Source of the DNA: Pseudoalteromonas aurantia 208
GTDB taxonomy: Bacteria; Pseudomonadota; Gammaproteobacteria; Enterobacterales; Alteromonadaceae
Direction of reading: 5' to 3'
Length of the DNA: 64,000 bases
NCBI RefSeq assembly: GCF_014858725.1
Contig: NZ_AQGV01000012.1
Coordinates: forward strand, 1,116,001-1,180,000
Every line of letters begins with the position of its first letter. Within the stretch, counting starts at the first letter, position 1. The translations under genes and the position numbers were made by a program. The notes beneath the pieces were generated by a model. The model ran no database searches. It was given only the letters and a program-made list of their open reading frames with translations, and was not told the origin of the DNA. This document shows, piece by piece, positions 53,401 through 62,971 of this stretch.

Positions 53401-56400
53401 ATGAATTTAAGACATCTCAGTATATTTTTAGTATTTAGTATTATGTGCTGCTTTATGAGCAGTGCCTATGCGAGTAAGTCGTGGTTGCCTATTGCAGCGT
53501 ATAATTTACTCGATGAACGCCTAGAGCAGCCAGCAAAGCCTGCCAATACCCGCCATGAATGGGATAAGTACAGCACCACTTTTGATATTAATGCACAGGG
53601 CCAAAGAGTGCTTACTTGGTATGCCCAAGCGAATGTAACCCAATACAAAGTCAGGTATAAAGTCGCGGGTAATAAATGGCAAGAAGTCATTGTCACCGAC
53701 AACCAATTTATTTTACCCGATGACATAACCGGTGACGTTGAATTTAGAGTGGTGGGGTGCAGCTCAGCACAATTGTGCCAAGATTACGCCAATCAAGTGA
53801 CAGTAAAACTCAGTAGCGCAGGTGATAATACGCCTGCATATTTGTCATTACCTCAGGTGATTGACGCTGGGCAGCCATTTCAGATCAGTTGGGCCAATGT
53901 GCCTAACGCAGCAATGTATCGAATTCAGCGTAGCACCGCAATGAGCGGTCACTACACACAGGCATTTGAAGGAAATTGGGCATATGGTGATACGGCTCAA
54001 TCGTTTGATCACCCAAGCCTACCAGATGGAAAATATTGTTTTAAAGTGAATGGGGTTGACGCGCAAGGCAGTATGCTTGCGTCATCGCAAGCAATTTGTA
54101 CGTATGTGGGTCATCGGCCACTGGCTGCGCCTTCAGGGTTAACACAGCAAGTGCTTGAAATCGGCACATATGAGCTGTCTTGGCATGATGTACCAGGGGC
54201 GGTTGAATACGAAATTGAGCGAGAAACCTATCAGCCACCTTTGGCACGTACCTTTACAAATTTACAGCTGAGACTACAAAGTGTATTGCTGAATAACAGC
54301 ACACTAAACCAAGATACACCCAGTAGCGATACACAGTGGAAAAAAGTGGCAAGAATACAAAACAACACTTTTGAACAAACTCATACCATTGATACTTTTG
54401 ATTTACATGGCCAGCAAAACTATCGAGTAAAAGCTTGTGACAGTAAAAATCAATGTACTCAAGCACGACCACTGAGTTACCAAGTGCCAATCGCCCATGT
54501 GGTTAATGGTCAGCCATCAAATTTAAATGCGACAAGGGGATCGGGTCATCAGATCAATGTTACATGGGATAAAGTGGATGATGCCGATTATTATACGGTA
54601 ATGATGTCACGTACGGGGTCTTCGTGGGAGGCACGTCATGCAAATATTGTCGACAATAAATTTACCACAACGCCAAGCCTTAGCGGTGAATATAATTTTC
54701 GGGTTGAAGCGTGTATTAAAGCCAGAAACAATGATTTTTGTGCGCATCCTGTAAGTACCAAGCAAAGTGTGGCTGTTTGGATTAGTGGCGGAGAAGGCAG
54801 AACTCCAGCGTTTTTTAATGTACTGAAACAAGTCGAGCCGCAAGGCAAAATTGAAGTGAGTTGGAAGCAACCACCATACGCTAGCAGTTACCCTGTTAAA
54901 AGGTACGAAGTGCAAGGGGAGCTAATCGGAGAAATAAAAGACCCATACTCTCTAGAGAGCGATGGTTACTTTAGGTTGATCAGAGATGCTAGTAAGCTTG
55001 CTGCAGGGCGTGAATATTGTTACAAGGTTAGAGCACGGTTCACAAACAATACGGTTGGGCCGTATGCTGCAACGCAATGCGCCGTAGTGGGGAGTAAACG
55101 CTACGAAGCAGTACAAGATTTTAGAATAGATCAAATCACCGGCAAAGACTTTAAAATCAGTTGGAAAGCCCCTGTAAATACCGCGGGTGATCCGCCGGTC
55201 AAGTACTTGCTTGAACAGCAAGTATATACATCGGAAATCGTTTTATGGCAGCCTGTTCACTATGGTGCGGCAACCGAGATCACTCAGCAGTTTAGTGACT
55301 TCCATAAGTTTTATTACCAGCGTATTCCCCATATGGCATATCGCGTATCAGCGTGTGATGCACAAGGAGTATGCGGCGATCATAAGCGAGTTTTTTACCG
55401 AAACTTTAACCCGAGTGCGTATTTAGATGCGCCATCGAGTGCCCATTTAACACCTGCATGTATGGATGTTAAAGCAAAAGGCAATTACACCACCGAAATT
55501 AAGTGGTGTGAGAGCCAAGCCTTGAATGTGGCAAGCTATGAGCTGTATGGCGAGCTGTTAAATAGGGTGAGTGAGCACCCTGCGACGAGCCTGACAAAAG
55601 ACTTACAAGGTCTAGTGACGGTTGAGCGAAATGAATTAGAACCAGGTCGCGAGTACTGCTATAAAGTCAGAGCTAAAATGACAGATGGCAGCGTCAGTGC
55701 GTTCACACCCAAACAGTGTGTGACAGTAGGTAACAAAGCCTTTGAAGCGGTACCTAACTTTACCCATAAAATGGAATCATCAAATCAAGTGGCGCTCAGC
55801 TGGGGTAAACCCACTACAGGTACGCCCGATTTATACCTACTTGAGCAACAGGTCATGCAAAGCAATGGCAATATCGCGTGGCAAGCCGTGTATTATGGCT
55901 CGCAAACCAGCTATATTCATCAGCTCAATGATTTTCATAAATATCATGCCACTAAATTATCTCAACGTACTTATAGGGTATCTGCCTGTACTAAAGCCGG
56001 AATATGCGGTGATTTTGCAAAAACTATAGAGTGGGGAATAGATAAACTTACTTATCTAACACAGCCTTTAAGCAAACATTTAACACCATCGTGCTTTAAT
56101 GTGCCTGACAGAGTCGAGGCTGGTCAGAAAATTCCGGTGTTATGGTGTGAAAGCCAAGCTTTGGGGGTGAAAGAGTATGAGTTGGCTGGCGAATTAAGCA
56201 GTATTATTGAGGTTCACCCAACATCAAACTTACCACTAATAAGACAAACCTTAGTGGGGGTCGAAAGAGGCCCATTAGATAAGGGCCGCGAGTATTGCTA
56301 CAAAGTACGTGCAGTGTATAACAATGGCGAAAAAAGCCAGTTTACAGAAACGCAGTGCACGATAGTAGATAAAGTCGTGTTTGAAAAACCAGCGGAGTTT

Positions 56401-57012
56401 TATTCTACGCAAGTACCCGATAAGCAAAATGAATATGCGCTCACGTGGTCTATTCTTACTGGCGCAAATAGCTATCAACTTGAAAGAATGGTTGATGTTG
56501 GTGTTTGGCAAACAGCTGATTGCAAAAACATGGTTGAAAAAGTGGTTAATTATATTACTTACAAAACATGTAATGTGACCGCAAGCAAGGCCGACTATGC
56601 ACCGGGGTGGGACAGCGTTGTATACCGAGTTGCAGCTTGTGACAAAGTAAATACCTGCGGAAACTTTGCCCGAGCTCGAATTTACGATGTAACTGACTTT
56701 GAATTTTCAACAACAGGTAAAACATTATCATGGCCTGTTTTTGCTGGTGCAACGAGCTATATGATTGAAGATGCAGCATGCACAACAAACTGCGCTGACT
56801 ATGCGAACTTAAGTTGGCAGTTATTAACCACATTAAGTGGCAACCAACATAGCTACACTTTACCGTCTGGCAGTGCAGGCGCATACCGAATCAAGGTGTG
56901 TTTTAGTGATGGAAGTTGTTCAAGTTGGATTTACTCAATAGAGCAAAAGAAAGCTACTATTTTTATCCATACTGATTTGTTAGGGAGTCCGGTTGCTGAG
57001 ACACAGGGATAA
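53401..57012 (+). CDS. Giant secreted FN3-repeat protein, truncated before RHS part
   Basis: 1203 residues with a signal peptide (about 1-24, ends SAYA). The body is a series of fibronectin type III-like domains (about 90 residues each) in which a two-domain unit of about 230 residues recurs: YLLEQQV ... DFHKF ... YRVSACDAQGVCGD, then HLTPxC ... CESQAL ... GREYCYKVRA ... QC. Cysteines occur in regular pairs. The last residues, TIFIHTDLLGSPVAETQG, are the opening of an RHS/YD-type core (GSPVAET), but a stop follows at once. It therefore looks like an FN3-RHS protein that lost its RHS half. Confidence 0.75.
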   Translation: MNLRHLSIFLVFSIMCCFMSSAYASKSWLPIAAYNLLDERLEQPAKPANTRHEWDKYSTTFDINAQGQRVLTWYAQANVTQYKVRYKVAGNKWQEVIVTDNQFILPDDITGDVEFRVVGCSSAQLCQDYANQVTVKLSSAGDNTPAYLSLPQVIDAGQPFQISWANVPNAAMYRIQRSTAMSGHYTQAFEGNWAYGDTAQSFDHPSLPDGKYCFKVNGVDAQGSMLASSQAICTYVGHRPLAAPSGLTQQVLEIGTYELSWHDVPGAVEYEIERETYQPPLARTFTNLQLRLQSVLLNNSTLNQDTPSSDTQWKKVARIQNNTFEQTHTIDTFDLHGQQNYRVKACDSKNQCTQARPLSYQVPIAHVVNGQPSNLNATRGSGHQINVTWDKVDDADYYTVMMSRTGSSWEARHANIVDNKFTTTPSLSGEYNFRVEACIKARNNDFCAHPVSTKQSVAVWISGGEGRTPAFFNVLKQVEPQGKIEVSWKQPPYASSYPVKRYEVQGELIGEIKDPYSLESDGYFRLIRDASKLAAGREYCYKVRARFTNNTVGPYAATQCAVVGSKRYEAVQDFRIDQITGKDFKISWKAPVNTAGDPPVKYLLEQQVYTSEIVLWQPVHYGAATEITQQFSDFHKFYYQRIPHMAYRVSACDAQGVCGDHKRVFYRNFNPSAYLDAPSSAHLTPACMDVKAKGNYTTEIKWCESQALNVASYELYGELLNRVSEHPATSLTKDLQGLVTVERNELEPGREYCYKVRAKMTDGSVSAFTPKQCVTVGNKAFEAVPNFTHKMESSNQVALSWGKPTTGTPDLYLLEQQVMQSNGNIAWQAVYYGSQTSYIHQLNDFHKYHATKLSQRTYRVSACTKAGICGDFAKTIEWGIDKLTYLTQPLSKHLTPSCFNVPDRVEAGQKIPVLWCESQALGVKEYELAGELSSIIEVHPTSNLPLIRQTLVGVERGPLDKGREYCYKVRAVYNNGEKSQFTETQCTIVDKVVFEKPAEFYSTQVPDKQNEYALTWSILTGANSYQLERMVDVGVWQTADCKNMVEKVVNYITYKTCNVTASKADYAPGWDSVVYRVAACDKVNTCGNFARARIYDVTDFEFSTTGKTLSWPVFAGATSYMIEDAACTTNCADYANLSWQLLTTLSGNQHSYTLPSGSAGAYRIKVCFSDGSCSSWIYSIEQKKATIFIHTDLLGSPVAETQG

Positions 57013-57082
57013 TATTTGAAGCTCATATAGCTAAATATATAGACTTTGTGATTTTTTAAATTAAAAGTGAGATTGAGCAGAA

Positions 57083-57136
57083 TGTGCCGCCGATTATTAA
57101 ATTTTATAGATTTTATAATCATCGGTGGCACACTTT
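57083..57136 (+). terminator. Terminator-like hairpin after the FN3 gene
   Basis: TGTGCCGCCGAT (57083-57094) pairs with ATCGGTGGCACA (57121-57132), one G-T position, enclosing an AT-rich inner stem; CTTTTATT follows. Confidence 0.7.
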
Positions 57137-57249
57137 TATTAGCCTTAAGGGTAGAAAATGAATTTGGGTCGTTTTTTCTATTTTTTATAGAATATTAGAA
57201 GTGAATGTTGGTGATAATTGATGGGGGTTTTAAATATTTCTTGAACTAG

Positions 57250-57273
57250 TTTTTATGTTTTTATGTTTTTATG
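57250..57273 (+). repeat. Octamer tandem repeat TTTTTATG x3 before the RHS gene
   Basis: Three perfect copies of TTTTTATG (57250-57257, 57258-57265, 57266-57273). They place ATGs at 57255, 57263 and 57271, one in each reading frame; 57263 is in frame with the RHS gene. Slippage could alter expression or start choice. Confidence 0.8.
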
Positions 57274-57301
57274 TTTTATTTCTTTATGTTGTAGGATTAT
57301 C

Positions 57302-60300
57302 TTGAAACGTTATTTTATTTTTTTTACTATATTATTTAGTTCTTCTTTATTTTCATTTGACGAAGAAAACCTGGAAAGTGCCAGAATAAGTCAGTTGCAA
57401 AATATCAATAATGCAATGTCTTATAGGGGCTCTATAGGGAAAATTAAACCTCACAGTATGGAGGTATTTGGGGAGCAGCACGATAAATATTCAGGAACAC
57501 TCACCTTTACACGGGAAGATGCTGTTTTGAAAGGTAATTCAAATCTACCTATGTCTTACAAAACAATTTTTCATACATATATGCCAAAATCTGTAGCTGT
57601 ATGGGAGGAAGAGTTACCTCGAATTGAAATGAGCTTTACTGCAAGTGGGAGTACTAAAGAGTCTGCTCTATCAGTCGATTGGAAAAATGGTTCGTATTGC
57701 AGTGGCAGTCCAATCCCTGACCGTTCTAATAACATTGATGCTGATGCTGTGTACTCTTATAGTTCAGTACCTAGGATTATTATTCCAGGTATTATTTCTG
57801 ATAACCTATTACTTAATGATGGCACGATAGGGAAGAGTAGGGAAAATTATAAATATGTAACTAAAAGCAATGTTATTATTAGCTGTTATGTAGCATCGGA
57901 TAATAAAGAAGGTTTTAAGGCTATCTTACCAAATGGGCACATCTATTATTTTGAATATTATCGTGGTAAGCAAAGTAACTCAGAATCCTCTACCTACTAT
58001 ACGAAGGATGACTATTATTATCAGGTCGATGCTACACTATATGTAGTGAAAGTTGAAGATAGGTTTAATAATAACTTATTGTATAAATATAATAATAGCC
58101 GTTTAGAAAGCATTGTGAGTAATGATGGCAGAAAGATAGAAGTGTCTTACGCAACCAAAACGGACTCATCTACTGCTACTCGGTTATCTACGAAGACGGT
58201 TGTAGCCACAGATATCGGTGGCGAAAGTAAAAAATCTTGGGTTTACACACAAGAAGCAAATGGACCGGGTGAACATCAGCGTTATGTCGGTAAAGTTGTT
58301 GAACCAGATTTAAGGGAGTGGAAGTATAACTTACATGTAGTAGATGCTGAGCCTGGAGACTTAATACTGGCTTCTGGTAGTGGGACGGATTCATGCATCT
58401 TAACTCATACAACTCCTAGGACAATGACGGTAGAACATCCTGATGGAGGCATTGCAAAGTTTGTTTTCTCTGAAGGGTTCAACGATAAAGCCAATAACTA
58501 TTCGTATAGAGGTCGAATAGAACCTTGTTACAAGGTGTACAGCCTTGATAGTAAAACGATTAAAAATAATCAAAAGACTATGACGTGGAAATATGAGTAT
58601 TCAGAAACAAGGGGTGCTTATAATGGATCTTATAACGAAGGAGATGTGATACCGAAAGAGTATTTGATTCCGCTTCCAGTGCCAATTAATGTAAATCGAT
58701 ATTTAACAAAAAAAGTTAAAGAGGTCAACCCAGATTCTAGTGTTAACAATTATTACATAAATCGGGATTACTCAAGCTTTTCGGAGGGGGATATTGTTGC
58801 TTTGGAAAAGGAAGATTCAAATGGTAATATAATAAAGACTGAGGAATATACATATACTCCGTCAACTATTTTTGGTAAGAAGTATGGTGTTCATCTTAAT
58901 GGTAATAGATATAATTTTTTAAATAACTCACTCCTAAAGAGTGAGAAACATACTTTCCCTGATGATGTTTATAATAAAGATTATATTGAATATGATATTT
59001 ATGGTAATGCCAAAGAGGTTAAAGAAAGTAATAATTTTGGTGCTGATTTGAAAACGAGTTATTTTTATTATCATGATACGAGTAATTGGTTATTATCAAA
59101 CTTCATAAAAAAGAGTAGAGTAGAAGTTTATGATGGTGTGGAAACAGAGTATAAGCCTGAGAAAGAGGTCTCTTATTATTCAGCAGAACATGTTTATAGC
59201 TCGTTGCCTCATGAAATAAAATTAAATGACCAACTTCGGCTCACCTATACAAAATACCATGATGACGGAAATTTGAAGGAAGTTGAATATAACAAAGATG
59301 TAATGAATGGAAATGTTAAGATTTCAACTGTTTTCTCGAACTACTATCGTTCTATTCCTCAAAAAGTAACATTATCTAATCGATATGAAGGTACAGAGAA
59401 TCTTAGTCTTAGTCGTACAGTTGATGAATTCGGGCGAATTACCAGTATTACAGACTTTAATGGGGTTAAAACTAATTATCAATTTGATAAGCAAGATCGG
59501 TTAATCTCAATAAAAGAAGACGGCAGCCTAGATACTTTTTTCACTTGGGTGCACGCAACAACTGATAGTAACAAAAATATTAGAATTGTGAGCCGTTGTG
59601 AGTTAAAGGAAGATCATTCAAGTTGTGAAGGTGATGCCATATTTAAGACAACTGAAACATACGATAACCTACTGAGGCTAGTATCAACTGAAAACGAAGA
59701 TTTGACTAATCCTAAAGAATTGAAGAGTGTGCGCTATCAATATTTCGCTTATGATCATAATAATAAACAAACCTTTGCCTCACATGTAACTGACTCTGCA
59801 TCTATCATTACTAGTGGAGTATATCGCAATTATGACGTATTGGGCCGCGTTGAAAAAATATCTACCACAGGGTTAGGTGATGTAGTGTATGAGTATCTTG
59901 TCGATAATAAAATCAAAGTAACTGACGCTCAAGGTAATGCAACCACCACCACTTATCAAGCGTTTGGTCGCCCCCGTTATGATATAGCCACCAAAATTGA
60001 GTCTCCAGAGAATATCACCACAGACATTGATGTAGATATTTTTGGATTGGTTAAATCAATCACTCAATCGGGTGAGCAAGAGACATTTACTGAAACACGA
60101 CTTTATGATGCCAATAAGCAGCTTTGTTTAATTCAACGTGCAGATGTGGGTAACACCGTCATGAAGTACAATGCGCTAGGTGAACTACAGTGGCAAAAGC
60201 AAGGTGTAACGAATACTGAGTGTGTAACAACTGAACCAGCGGATAGCACATCGTTTATTTATGACAATGTGGGTGATTTGTATAAAGTTGACTATCCGGG

Positions 60301-62062
60301 TACAGACATTGATGTTGAATACACACTAGATAATAACGGCAATATTAAAAAGTTAGTAGCGGGCACAGTCACGCATGCTTATAACTACAATAATCAAAAC
60401 CTACTAGAAGATGAAACTTTAACAGTAGGGAGTGATGGTACATTAACGATAGACTATGACTACAATAGCTTAGGACATAGAAGTGCGATTACGTACCCTG
60501 ATAATACCAAGGTGCAGTTTAAGCCAAATGGGTTTGGTGAGCCAACCGAAGCACAAGTATATGATGCAGGCGACGTTGTGCAACAGTCGTTTGCCATAGA
60601 TGCAGTTCACTATGCACATGGTGCGTTGAAAACCTTTACTTATGGAAATGGCGTGAAACATACCACCACGGTGAACACAAGTTCATTATTGCCAGAAAGC
60701 ATTGTCGATTTACAAGGGACGACCAATATTGTCAATTTAGGGTATACCTATGACAATAACTTAAATATTACCTCCATTACCGATACGCAAAACCCGCAAT
60801 TTAGCATTACCAACATGACGTATGATGGTGTGGATAGGCTAAAAACAGTAACGGGGGTCGCAGGTATTGGTAATAGCGCAATAACCTATGATACGCTCGG
60901 CAATATTAAAACCTACAAGAGTAAAGGCCGCGACTTAACGTATAAGTATGATACATCACTTAACCGTCTTACATCCGTAACGGGGACGGGCACCGATGGA
61001 AAGTATGCAGTCATAAAATATGATGCACGGGGTCACATTAAGCATAACGGCAAGTTTGACCTGAACTTTAATGCAGCAAACCAGCTTAAAAGCGCCAAAG
61101 GCAACACCTATATATATGACGGTCACAATCGTCGAGTTAAACAAGTGGATGGTAAAGGCACGAGCTACTCAATGTACAGCCAATATGGCACATTATTATA
61201 TCGTGAAAAGGGCAGTTTCATCGGTGAAGGAACGAGTTACATTCACTTAGGTAAAAAGCTGATTGCCAAATATGGTGATGTAACACCGCAAACGGTGGCA
61301 GAAAGCCGCCAACACCATCGCCCATTTGGTGAAAGTATTGAAGCACCAAAAGATGATGTAGGGTATACAGGCCATAAGTTTGATACAGACTTAGGGTTAA
61401 GTTATATGCAGGCACGATACTATGATCCAGTTATTGGTCGGTTTTATTCGAATGATCCTGTTGATACTATAGGCCATGTGGCGAACGGTAACACAATTCA
61501 TGGGTTTAACCGTTATATTTATGCAAACAATAACCCATATAAATACAAAGACCCTAATGGAGAACTTGGACACTTAGCTGTTGGGTTTATCATTGGTGCA
61601 GGGGTAGAGTTAGGAGCACAGTATTTTTCAGGAAAAGATATTAGCTTTACAAAGGCTGCGGTAGCAGGAGCAGCAGGCGCTGCTACTGGTGGCATTACGT
61701 CTATTGCAAAGGCATCGATCATGACTGGGAGTAAAGTTGTAGCAACAGCCACTGAAAAAGCATTGTCAGGTACAATGGTACTAGGTGGAGGGGCTGTGGC
61801 TAATACTGGGGCTGGAATGGTGAACGACTCTATAGATGGCGCTTCTAATGAAAAAATTATGGAAAACGGACTTGAGAATGCAGTGGAAGGAGTTGCGCCT
61901 CATGTTAAAGCAGTAGGGAAGGTTGCTGGAAAGTTATCAGGAAAACTATTTGATAAAATAGGAATGGGTGATGCAGCTAAGCAAATAGGTGTTGAAGCAG
62001 CCACGCAAGGCAGTGAGAAGGCTATTAGTGAAGCATGTTCGAGTGTTGATAATGAATGTTAA
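57302..62062 (+). CDS. YD/RHS-repeat protein with variable C-terminal region (polymorphic toxin-like)
   Basis: About 1586 residues from TTG 57302, chosen because AGGAT lies 6 nt upstream and a signal peptide (MKRYFIFFTILFSSSLFS) follows; ATG 57263 is in frame but adds residues before it. An N-terminal non-repeat region (to about 650) precedes many YD repeats (YDVLGR, YNALGE, YDNVGD, YDTLGN, YDARGH). Near the end is the RHS core GYTGHKFDTDLGLSYMQARYYDP ... NRYIYANNNPY, then DPNGE and a 165-residue Gly/Ala-rich region, the usual place of a toxin domain. The last part shows no recognised nuclease or other toxin motif. The 5' part is markedly AT-rich. It overlaps the next small gene by 11 bp. Confidence 0.85.
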   Translation: MKRYFIFFTILFSSSLFSFDEENLESARISQLQNINNAMSYRGSIGKIKPHSMEVFGEQHDKYSGTLTFTREDAVLKGNSNLPMSYKTIFHTYMPKSVAVWEEELPRIEMSFTASGSTKESALSVDWKNGSYCSGSPIPDRSNNIDADAVYSYSSVPRIIIPGIISDNLLLNDGTIGKSRENYKYVTKSNVIISCYVASDNKEGFKAILPNGHIYYFEYYRGKQSNSESSTYYTKDDYYYQVDATLYVVKVEDRFNNNLLYKYNNSRLESIVSNDGRKIEVSYATKTDSSTATRLSTKTVVATDIGGESKKSWVYTQEANGPGEHQRYVGKVVEPDLREWKYNLHVVDAEPGDLILASGSGTDSCILTHTTPRTMTVEHPDGGIAKFVFSEGFNDKANNYSYRGRIEPCYKVYSLDSKTIKNNQKTMTWKYEYSETRGAYNGSYNEGDVIPKEYLIPLPVPINVNRYLTKKVKEVNPDSSVNNYYINRDYSSFSEGDIVALEKEDSNGNIIKTEEYTYTPSTIFGKKYGVHLNGNRYNFLNNSLLKSEKHTFPDDVYNKDYIEYDIYGNAKEVKESNNFGADLKTSYFYYHDTSNWLLSNFIKKSRVEVYDGVETEYKPEKEVSYYSAEHVYSSLPHEIKLNDQLRLTYTKYHDDGNLKEVEYNKDVMNGNVKISTVFSNYYRSIPQKVTLSNRYEGTENLSLSRTVDEFGRITSITDFNGVKTNYQFDKQDRLISIKEDGSLDTFFTWVHATTDSNKNIRIVSRCELKEDHSSCEGDAIFKTTETYDNLLRLVSTENEDLTNPKELKSVRYQYFAYDHNNKQTFASHVTDSASIITSGVYRNYDVLGRVEKISTTGLGDVVYEYLVDNKIKVTDAQGNATTTTYQAFGRPRYDIATKIESPENITTDIDVDIFGLVKSITQSGEQETFTETRLYDANKQLCLIQRADVGNTVMKYNALGELQWQKQGVTNTECVTTEPADSTSFIYDNVGDLYKVDYPGTDIDVEYTLDNNGNIKKLVAGTVTHAYNYNNQNLLEDETLTVGSDGTLTIDYDYNSLGHRSAITYPDNTKVQFKPNGFGEPTEAQVYDAGDVVQQSFAIDAVHYAHGALKTFTYGNGVKHTTTVNTSSLLPESIVDLQGTTNIVNLGYTYDNNLNITSITDTQNPQFSITNMTYDGVDRLKTVTGVAGIGNSAITYDTLGNIKTYKSKGRDLTYKYDTSLNRLTSVTGTGTDGKYAVIKYDARGHIKHNGKFDLNFNAANQLKSAKGNTYIYDGHNRRVKQVDGKGTSYSMYSQYGTLLYREKGSFIGEGTSYIHLGKKLIAKYGDVTPQTVAESRQHHRPFGESIEAPKDDVGYTGHKFDTDLGLSYMQARYYDPVIGRFYSNDPVDTIGHVANGNTIHGFNRYIYANNNPYKYKDPNGELGHLAVGFIIGAGVELGAQYFSGKDISFTKAAVAGAAGAATGGITSIAKASIMTGSKVVATATEKALSGTMVLGGGAVANTGAGMVNDSIDGASNEKIMENGLENAVEGVAPHVKAVGKVAGKLSGKLFDKIGMGDAAKQIGVEAATQGSEKAISEACSSVDNEC

Positions 62063-62267
62063 AAATAATGCAATGAAATTTTTACGGTTGGTAGGAGCGT
62101 TTGTATTAATACTCACTACTTTGATTTTAATAAAAGTAGCCCTTAATGGAGACATAGCTGAATTAAGTTTACAAAGAGTTTCTACCGGTATGATCATAGT
62201 AGTAATACCTTGCTCATTAATTTTGGCATTAGTTCTGTTTATTGTTGACTATTATGATAAAAAATAA
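62052..62267 (+). CDS. Small two-TM protein, candidate immunity protein
   Basis: 71 residues from ATG 62052, overlapping the RHS gene's end by 11 bp. Two hydrophobic helices (about 9-30 and 44-63) with a short loop and charged ends, so probably in the inner membrane. Position immediately after an RHS toxin-like gene and coupled translation fit an immunity gene, and a membrane location would suit a membrane-acting toxin. This is inference from layout only. Confidence 0.5.
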   Translation: MNVKNNAMKFLRLVGAFVLILTTLILIKVALNGDIAELSLQRVSTGMIIVVIPCSLILALVLFIVDYYDKK

Positions 62268-62308
62268 AAGAACAGATAAACTTCTTGCATAATTGGGTGG
62301 TTTAACTA

Positions 62309-62644
62309 GAGCCTGTCACAGATTTTGTGTAACTGCCAGGTTTAAATAGCATCTTTCAAACGGTCTTCGAATTCAATCATAAATCGATTCAAGACCGTTT
62401 TCCAATTTCTTATTGGCATTGTTCATTTTTTCGATGCTTGCTCAATCGCTAAGTAAATAACTTTCCTCGCTGAATCATCATATGGAAATAGCTTACGTTT
62501 CTTGATGGCTTTACGAATAACACTGTTGAGTGATTCTATCGCATTGGTGGTGTAAATGGCCTTACGGATATCCTCAGGATAGTTGAATGGTAATCCCCCC
62601 ATTTTTAACAAGTATTGATGATAGCGAACGCGAGGCTTGAACAT
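62309..62644 (-). mobile_element. IS256-family element remnant
   Basis: The end begins GAGCCTGTCACAG at 62309. On the minus strand the transposase C-terminus is readable: YPEDIRKAIYTTNAIESLNS, then AIEQASKK, then TMPIRNWKTVLNRFMIEF to the stop at 62342. N-terminal two thirds and the other IS end are missing. Confidence 0.85.
62342..62590 (-). pseudogene. IS256-family transposase C-terminal fragment with nonsense codon
   Basis: The fragment covers the last 80 or so codons of an IS256 transposase. A TGA stands where the family has Trp (KKWTMPIRNWK), so translation would stop about 26 codons early. Upstream of about 62585 the sequence ceases to match the family, showing truncation by recombination. 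Confidence 0.85.
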
Positions 62645-62840
62645 GCATATTGCGAAGAAATAATGCAGAAGGGGTCAGGTCTTGCGTTTTGCACTCAACT
62701 GACCTGATCCAGCAAGCTCCAATATTTGAACCAAGGCCTCGCCCTCAGGGAGGGAAAATAAGATGGGACAGGCACAAATTTCTTGCATAATTGGGTGGTT
62801 TAACTACGGTTGGTATATCCAGTTTTCGTGAGCAATTAAG

Positions 62841-62885
62841 ATGACAAGAGCAAGGAATGCTTTAATTGATTTGTCTGCAACAACG
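62841..62885 (+). pseudogene. REP-associated tyrosine transposase N-terminal remnant
   Basis: The 14 residues MTRARNALIDLSAT match the start of REP-associated (IS200-like) tyrosine transposases, which continue with a PYYHC...SRCVRRAFLCG region; here the sequence changes to an unrelated frame. Only the first codons remain. Confidence 0.55.
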
Positions 62886-62944
62886 CCTTGTAAAACGATG
62901 GAGTCAGAGACGTTGATTTGGTTCTCACTATAAAATAAACATAG

Positions 62945-62971
62945 AAGCCAGCATTTGCTGGTTTCTTTTTG
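62945..62971 (+). terminator. Orphan terminator-like hairpin
   Basis: CCAGCA-TT-TGCTGG stem followed by TTTCTTTTT; probably left from a deleted gene in the scrap zone. Confidence 0.55.

Larger units (their letters stand above)
62282..62806. repeat. 27-bp direct repeat flanking the IS256 remnant
   Basis: The same 27 bases (begin TTCTTGCATAATTGG, end TTTAACTA) occur at 62282-62308 and 62780-62806. The first copy ends exactly where the IS256 end (GAGCCTGTCAC) begins. Confidence 0.85.
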
